This document shows, piece after piece, positions 60,107 to 64,000 of a stretch of DNA of 64,000 bases. The stretch comes from UBA2589 sp965223235 (GTDB taxonomy: Bacteria > Gemmatimonadota > Gemmatimonadetes > Longimicrobiales > Gaopeijiaceae): contig CBDCVV010000021.1 in the NCBI GenBank assembly GCA_965223235.1, forward strand, positions 62,001 through 126,000, in the 5' to 3' direction. The number at the start of each line of letters is the position of its first letter. Within the stretch, counting starts at the first letter, position 1. Below the pieces are notes generated by a model. It was not told the DNA's origin and did no database searches. It was given only the letters and a program-made list of their open reading frames with translations. Position numbers and translations under genes: made by a program.

Positions 60107-60970
60107 CTATCGCACTGCAGTCCTCCGCCATTCGTCGTACTGACGGCGCAGCTCCAGGAGTGGATTCTCGGCCAGTCGGTCGGTCCAAACCGAAAGAGCA
60201 AGCCAGGGGGCATCGTCCGACCCCGCGTCCGTGCGCCCGATGCTGTCAGTCGCGTACGGTGGGTCGCCGCCCCGTGCCACCAGAATCACTGCCATCGCAG
60301 CCGTCTGACGAACGTGGTCGTCGTTGCACCGCACGTCCCCACCCGCGACTGACCCAGCCTCCAACGCTCGCATGAGGCGATCGGACAGCCAGTTGAAGCC
60401 CGCTGGGTCATCCCACCGGTACGCATCCAGCGGCCGGCTCACGACCTCGGAGCTCTCCAACGTGTTGCCCTGCGAACTCACTCCGTGACTCGCATCCGTC
60501 ATGACCCCCGCGTACCGGACCGATCCATCCTCTTCCATTCGGGTCCCCTGCCGTACCGGGGTCGTGAAACCAGCGGCGCGGACCAGTCCGTCGTGCATCG
60601 TGACGACTCCGTACTGCCTGCGAGTCGTTTGCTCATCCCACTCCGGGTCCGTTACGCGAAGGATGACTTCCTCGGCGGTCAGACCCTCCTGTATCGCGTC
60701 GAAGACCAGGTTCCGGTTCCGCACGTCGAAGCCGGCTTGCGTCGCGGCTGCGCCCTTCCCCGGTACCAGGGCCGCCACCGCGTCACCGTGAGTAGGTACG
60801 CACGAAGCGACGGCGACCCCGACGTCGCCTGTTTCCGAATCGACCCCTACGACTGACCAAGTGGTGAGCTCGATCGTTGAGGGGTGCCCGGATGGCTCGC
60901 TGCACGCCAGGACTCCAACGAGAGAGGAGGCCCCGAAGGCAGCGAGAAGTGTGGTGTTGATCCTGGTCAT
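60107..60970 (-). CDS. DUF1028 family lipoprotein
   Basis: A 287-residue exported protein of the DUF1028 family, which has an Ntn-hydrolase-like fold and unknown activity. The ATG at 60970 has GAGGGA upstream, and the signal ends in VGVLAC. Family landmarks are TTWSVVGVDSETGDVGVAVA, VPGKGAAATQAGFDVRN, LTAEEVILRVTDPEWDEQTT with RQYGVV, and VSSQGNTLESSEVV. The last, with GNTL, is typical. Peptidase-like or amidohydrolase activity is suspected for the family but unproven. It is divergent from the partial repeat lipoprotein. Confidence 0.85.
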   Translation of the reverse strand: MTRINTTLLAAFGASSLVGVLACSEPSGHPSTIELTTWSVVGVDSETGDVGVAVASCVPTHGDAVAALVPGKGAAATQAGFDVRNRNLVFDAIQEGLTAEEVILRVTDPEWDEQTTRRQYGVVTMHDGLVRAAGFTTPVRQGTRMEEDGSVRYAGVMTDASHGVSSQGNTLESSEVVSRPLDAYRWDDPAGFNWLSDRLMRALEAGSVAGGDVRCNDDHVRQTAAMAVILVARGGDPPYATDSIGRTDAGSDDAPWLALSVWTDRLAENPLLELRRQYDEWRRTAVR

Positions 60971-61200
60971 CGTCGTCCCTCTTCTCCGGTGGTTATCGCA
61001 CGCAAAGGTACGATCCACGGTGCTCATCCGCGTGCCTTCGCGCACCGTGATCCCCAAACAGGCGAAAACACGAATACCTACTTGGAGCACCGCGCGCCCG
61101 AAGCCACCTGCACCCCATGTGACCGATCATGAAATCCCGCTCATCGAAGTTCACGACACCGACATCCGCCCGCCCCGCCACGAGACGGATACGCGACCGG

Positions 61201-64000
61201 ATGCTGCGACGCCCTTTCGAGGCGTGTGCACTTCTACTCTTCTCGGTAGCGGGATGCGCGAGCGAGAACCCGGTCATCCCCGATCCGGGGCCTGATCCGG
61301 TGTCTTCCGTGACTGTGACTCCGAATTCGGTGTCGATCTTCGTCGACTCGATGACGACGCTCTCGGCTCAGACTCGGTCGGCTGATGGCTCGACGCTCTC
61401 GGGACGCACCATCGTCTGGTCATCTGCCGACCCTTCGGTAGCGACGGTAAACTCTTCGACGGGTCTTGTGGCCGGGGTCTCGCCGGGCACGACAACGGTC
61501 ACGGCGACCTCCGAAGGCGTGAGCGGCAGCGCGACCGTCGTCGTGTCTCAGCTTCCTGTCGCCAGCGTTCAGATCTCACCAGCAGGCACCTCACTCGATG
61601 TCGGGGATACCCTTACCTTCACCGCCCAGCTCTTCGATGCGGCGGGGGGGCCACTGATGGGCCGTGAAGTCCGCTGGACAAGCGCGGATCCGTCCGTAGC
61701 CACGATCGACTCGGTGTCCGGGCTGGCGTCGGCCATCGGCGTAGGAGCCACCACGGTAGTCGCGAGCAGCGAATCGGTGGCCGATACGGTGACTCTCTCC
61801 GTCGTCGACAACTCTATACCCGCCGGATTCACGAGAGTGTGGCGAACCGACGCGGTCGATACGCTTTGGACCAACCCCGACAACTGGAATCCAGCCGGAG
61901 TTCCCACCGCCTCCGACAGCGTGCTCATACTCCCAGCGTCCTTCCTACCCACCCTTACCGGTGACGTCGAGGTCGCCGCGCTGACCACCGATATCGGGGC
62001 TTCGCTCCGCCTGTCCGGGAACACCCTCTCCGTGACGGGCGACCTCGCTGCAGGCGGGAACGGGATCGACGGTCCAGGAAGCACACTCCTCAGCGGGACC
62101 GGCACCGTACAGGGATCACTCCACACCGTCGAAGTGACCGGCACCTACGATCTGGCCGGTGCAACGTCACTCACCGGCAGCCTGACGATCTCGGGTTCCG
62201 GGCAACTGGCCGTCGGAGCCAACACACTCTCGATCGCCTCGAACTTCAGTTCGAACACCAACGGACTCCTCGTCATGACAGACCCAGCCGGCGTCGTCGA
62301 CATCGAGGGCAATGCCGTCTTCGGCGGTGGTGACACGAACGGCACCATGACCGACGGCACGATCTTCGTCGCTGGCAACTTCACCCAACAAGGCGGTACG
62401 AACTTCGCCAACTTCGCCGCCTCAGGGTCCCACCTCGTCACACTCGACGGGGCCGGCCCTCAGACCGTCTCCTTCGCCGCCAGTGGACCCGCGGCCAGTC
62501 AGTCCCGCTTCGCCAACCTCGAGATCGCAGGTGGTGACGTCACCCTGACCGCTGCGACCATGGCCGGCGGTGATGTCTCGGTCACGAGCACCTCGACCGT
62601 GTCAGGAGCCGGGTCCCTACTCGTCGTCGGTGACCTGACGACCGTCGCAGGCTCCAGCATCGAGCCCACGTACCTGGAACTCGAGGGCGCCATGACCATT
62701 GGAGGCACCCTGTCCGCTGCGACGACGGAGTTCTCCGGAACAGGACAGTCTGTCCAGGCAGGGCTGGACTACTTCTCCATCGTCGTAACCGGCACGGCTT
62801 CGCTCACCGGCGCGACGTCGCTCGTCGGCAGCCTGTCGATCACCGACGCCGGTCAACTGACGGTTGGAGCCAACACGCTCTCGATCGCGTCGAACTTCAG
62901 CTCGCTCAGCAACGGCCTCCTCGTCATGACCGACCCGGCCGGCGTCGTCGACATCGAAGGCAACGCCGTCTTCGGGGGCGGCGACACGAACGGCACCATG
63001 ACCGCGGGCACGATCTTCGTCGGTGGCAACTTCACCCAGCAAGGCGGTACCAACTTCGCCAACTTCGCCGCCTCAGGGTCCCACCTCGTCACACTCGACG
63101 GGGCCGGCCCTCAGACCGTCTCCTTCGCCGCCAGTGGACCCGCGGCCAGTCAGTCCCGCTTCGCCAACCTCGAGATCGCAGGTGGTGACGTCACCCTGAC
63201 CGCTGCGACCATGGCCGGCGGTGATGTCTCGGTCACGAGCACCTCGACCGTGTCAGGAGCCGGGTCCCTACTCGTCGTCGGTGACCTGACCACAGCAGCG
63301 GGCTCAAGCGTCGAGCCCACCTTCCTCGAGCTGGCAGGCGCGATGACCATCGGGGGTACTCTTTCCGCCGTGACGACCGAGTTCTCCGGCACCGCTCAAA
63401 GTATTCAGGCCGGACTCGACTACATCTCGATCTGGGTCTCAGGCACAGCTTCGCTTACCGGCGCGACGTCACTCGCAGGTAGCCTGTCGATCATCGACGC
63501 CGGTCAACTGACGGTCGGAGCCAACACGCTCTCCATCGCGTCGAACTTCAGTACGAACACCAACGGGCTCCTCGTCATGACCGTCCCCGCCGGCGTCGTC
63601 GACATCGAGGGCAATGCCGTCTTCGGTGGCGGTGACACGAACGGCACCATGACCGCCGGCACGATCTTCGTCGGTGGCAACTTCACGCAGCAAGGCGGTA
63701 CGAACTTCGCCAACTTCGCCGCTTCAGGGTCCCACCTCGTCACGCTCGACGGAGCCGGCGCTCAGGCTGTGTCCTTCGCGGCCAGTGGACCCGCCGCCAG
63801 CCAATCCCGATTCGCCAACCTCGAAGTCGCCGGCGCCGACGTCACTCTGACGACTGACGTGACGATCTCGAGCGACGTAACCCTCACGGGCACCATGACC
63901 CTCGACGCGACCTTCACGGTCGACATCCTCACCGACCTCTTGATGGAAGCAGGCTCCGCGCTGACAAACAACGGCACCATCACCGTGGCCGGCACATGCA
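61201..64000 (+). CDS. Large surface repeat lipoprotein, 3' partial
   Basis: An exported repeat protein running off the window; about 930 residues are visible. The ATG at 61201 gives an ideal lipoprotein signal (MLRRPFEACALLLFSVAGC); an in-frame ATG at 61129 is possible. Two Big2-like domains follow (SSADPSVATVNSSTGLVAG, then TSADPSVATIDSVSGLASA). Next come VWRTDAVDTLWTNPDNWNPA and GVPTASDSVLILP, the opening common before extracellular beta-solenoid repeats. After that are 217-residue repeats containing VVDIEGNAVFGGGDTNGTM, IFVGGNFTQQGGTNFANF and SQSRFANLEIAGGDVTLT. A parallel beta-helix is likely. Function is unknown; adhesion or surface-layer roles are guesses. Confidence 0.83.
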   Translation, partial: MLRRPFEACALLLFSVAGCASENPVIPDPGPDPVSSVTVTPNSVSIFVDSMTTLSAQTRSADGSTLSGRTIVWSSADPSVATVNSSTGLVAGVSPGTTTVTATSEGVSGSATVVVSQLPVASVQISPAGTSLDVGDTLTFTAQLFDAAGGPLMGREVRWTSADPSVATIDSVSGLASAIGVGATTVVASSESVADTVTLSVVDNSIPAGFTRVWRTDAVDTLWTNPDNWNPAGVPTASDSVLILPASFLPTLTGDVEVAALTTDIGASLRLSGNTLSVTGDLAAGGNGIDGPGSTLLSGTGTVQGSLHTVEVTGTYDLAGATSLTGSLTISGSGQLAVGANTLSIASNFSSNTNGLLVMTDPAGVVDIEGNAVFGGGDTNGTMTDGTIFVAGNFTQQGGTNFANFAASGSHLVTLDGAGPQTVSFAASGPAASQSRFANLEIAGGDVTLTAATMAGGDVSVTSTSTVSGAGSLLVVGDLTTVAGSSIEPTYLELEGAMTIGGTLSAATTEFSGTGQSVQAGLDYFSIVVTGTASLTGATSLVGSLSITDAGQLTVGANTLSIASNFSSLSNGLLVMTDPAGVVDIEGNAVFGGGDTNGTMTAGTIFVGGNFTQQGGTNFANFAASGSHLVTLDGAGPQTVSFAASGPAASQSRFANLEIAGGDVTLTAATMAGGDVSVTSTSTVSGAGSLLVVGDLTTAAGSSVEPTFLELAGAMTIGGTLSAVTTEFSGTAQSIQAGLDYISIWVSGTASLTGATSLAGSLSIIDAGQLTVGANTLSIASNFSTNTNGLLVMTVPAGVVDIEGNAVFGGGDTNGTMTAGTIFVGGNFTQQGGTNFANFAASGSHLVTLDGAGAQAVSFAASGPAASQSRFANLEVAGADVTLTTDVTISSDVTLTGTMTLDATFTVDILTDLLMEAGSALTNNGTITVAGTC
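62161..63840 (+). repeat. 651-bp direct repeats within the surface lipoprotein gene
   Basis: Three in-frame units spaced exactly 651 bp (for example 62281, 62932 and 63583). Units 1 and 2 share a block that is identical over 239 bp (62401-62639 and 63052-63290), including all third codon positions. Unit 3 is similar but carries more substitutions and diverges after about 63840. Confidence 0.93.

Noticed and set aside
62161..63840. CRISPR-like or mobile-element repeat
   Set aside because: The units are 651 bp, in frame and coding; there are no short repeats with unique spacers, no terminal inverted repeats and no transposase.

Overview
The window looks like chromosomal DNA from a GC-rich (roughly 60-65% by eye) diderm bacterium with an LPS outer membrane. 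LptE, LpxH, a heptose kinase, an Mla lipid-transport set, a SusC/SusD pair, lipoprotein signal peptidase and at least a dozen predicted lipoproteins support this. SusC/SusD, DUF5683, DUF3179, sortilin-like BNR propellers, M14 peptidases, PD40/beta-barrel fusions and LVIVD-repeat proteins together resemble Gemmatimonadota or a related FCB lineage. That placement is an inference from gene families, not a marker-gene result. I see no phage genes, insertion sequences, CRISPR arrays or rRNA.

Layout. 1-6281 (minus): a lipoprotein, LptE, then an Mrp/Mnh cation:proton antiporter operon in the order E-F-G-(MbhD/E)-B-C-D-D', with the last gene cut by the window edge; most genes overlap by 1-8 nt. 6332-7716 (plus): LpxH and a DUF5683 protein. 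7727-7823 (minus): a selenocysteine tRNA. 7932-20389 (minus): an outer-membrane protein, DUF3179 lipoprotein, acyltransferase, frameshifted sortilin-like propeller, two small lipoproteins, and SusD/SusC. 20662-24894 (minus): a tightly coupled operon of BNR lipoprotein, TlpA-like thioredoxin, D-serine dehydratase-like PLP enzyme, heptose kinase and RidA. 25161-28309 (plus): a peptidase-PD40-beta-barrel fusion with one frameshift. 28411-30926 (minus): mlaD, mlaF and mlaE. 31107-42815: a short-chain dehydrogenase, M14 peptidase, two LVIVD paralogues flanking an amidase and a YVTN propeller, a CNNM/CorC protein and LspA. 43041-64000: mainly giant surface-protein genes, including a TPR membrane protein abutting a 3992-residue lipoprotein with 33 Calx-beta-like repeats, an RCC1 protein, and a partial repeat lipoprotein with 651-bp DNA repeats; a globin, a glycerophosphodiester phosphodiesterase and a DUF1028 protein sit among them.

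How the parts fit: most of the window serves the cell envelope. LspA would process the many lipoproteins, LpxH/HldE/LptE make and place LPS, Mla moves phospholipid, SusCD imports a ligand, and the large repeat proteins are probably displayed outside. The metabolic highlight is a D-serine dehydratase-like enzyme co-transcribed with RidA, the enzyme that removes the reactive enamine such dehydratases release. All three apparent frameshifts can be explained by single-base losses at short homopolymers, so assembly error should be excluded before calling those genes dead. There are no gene-free stretches longer than 300 bases.
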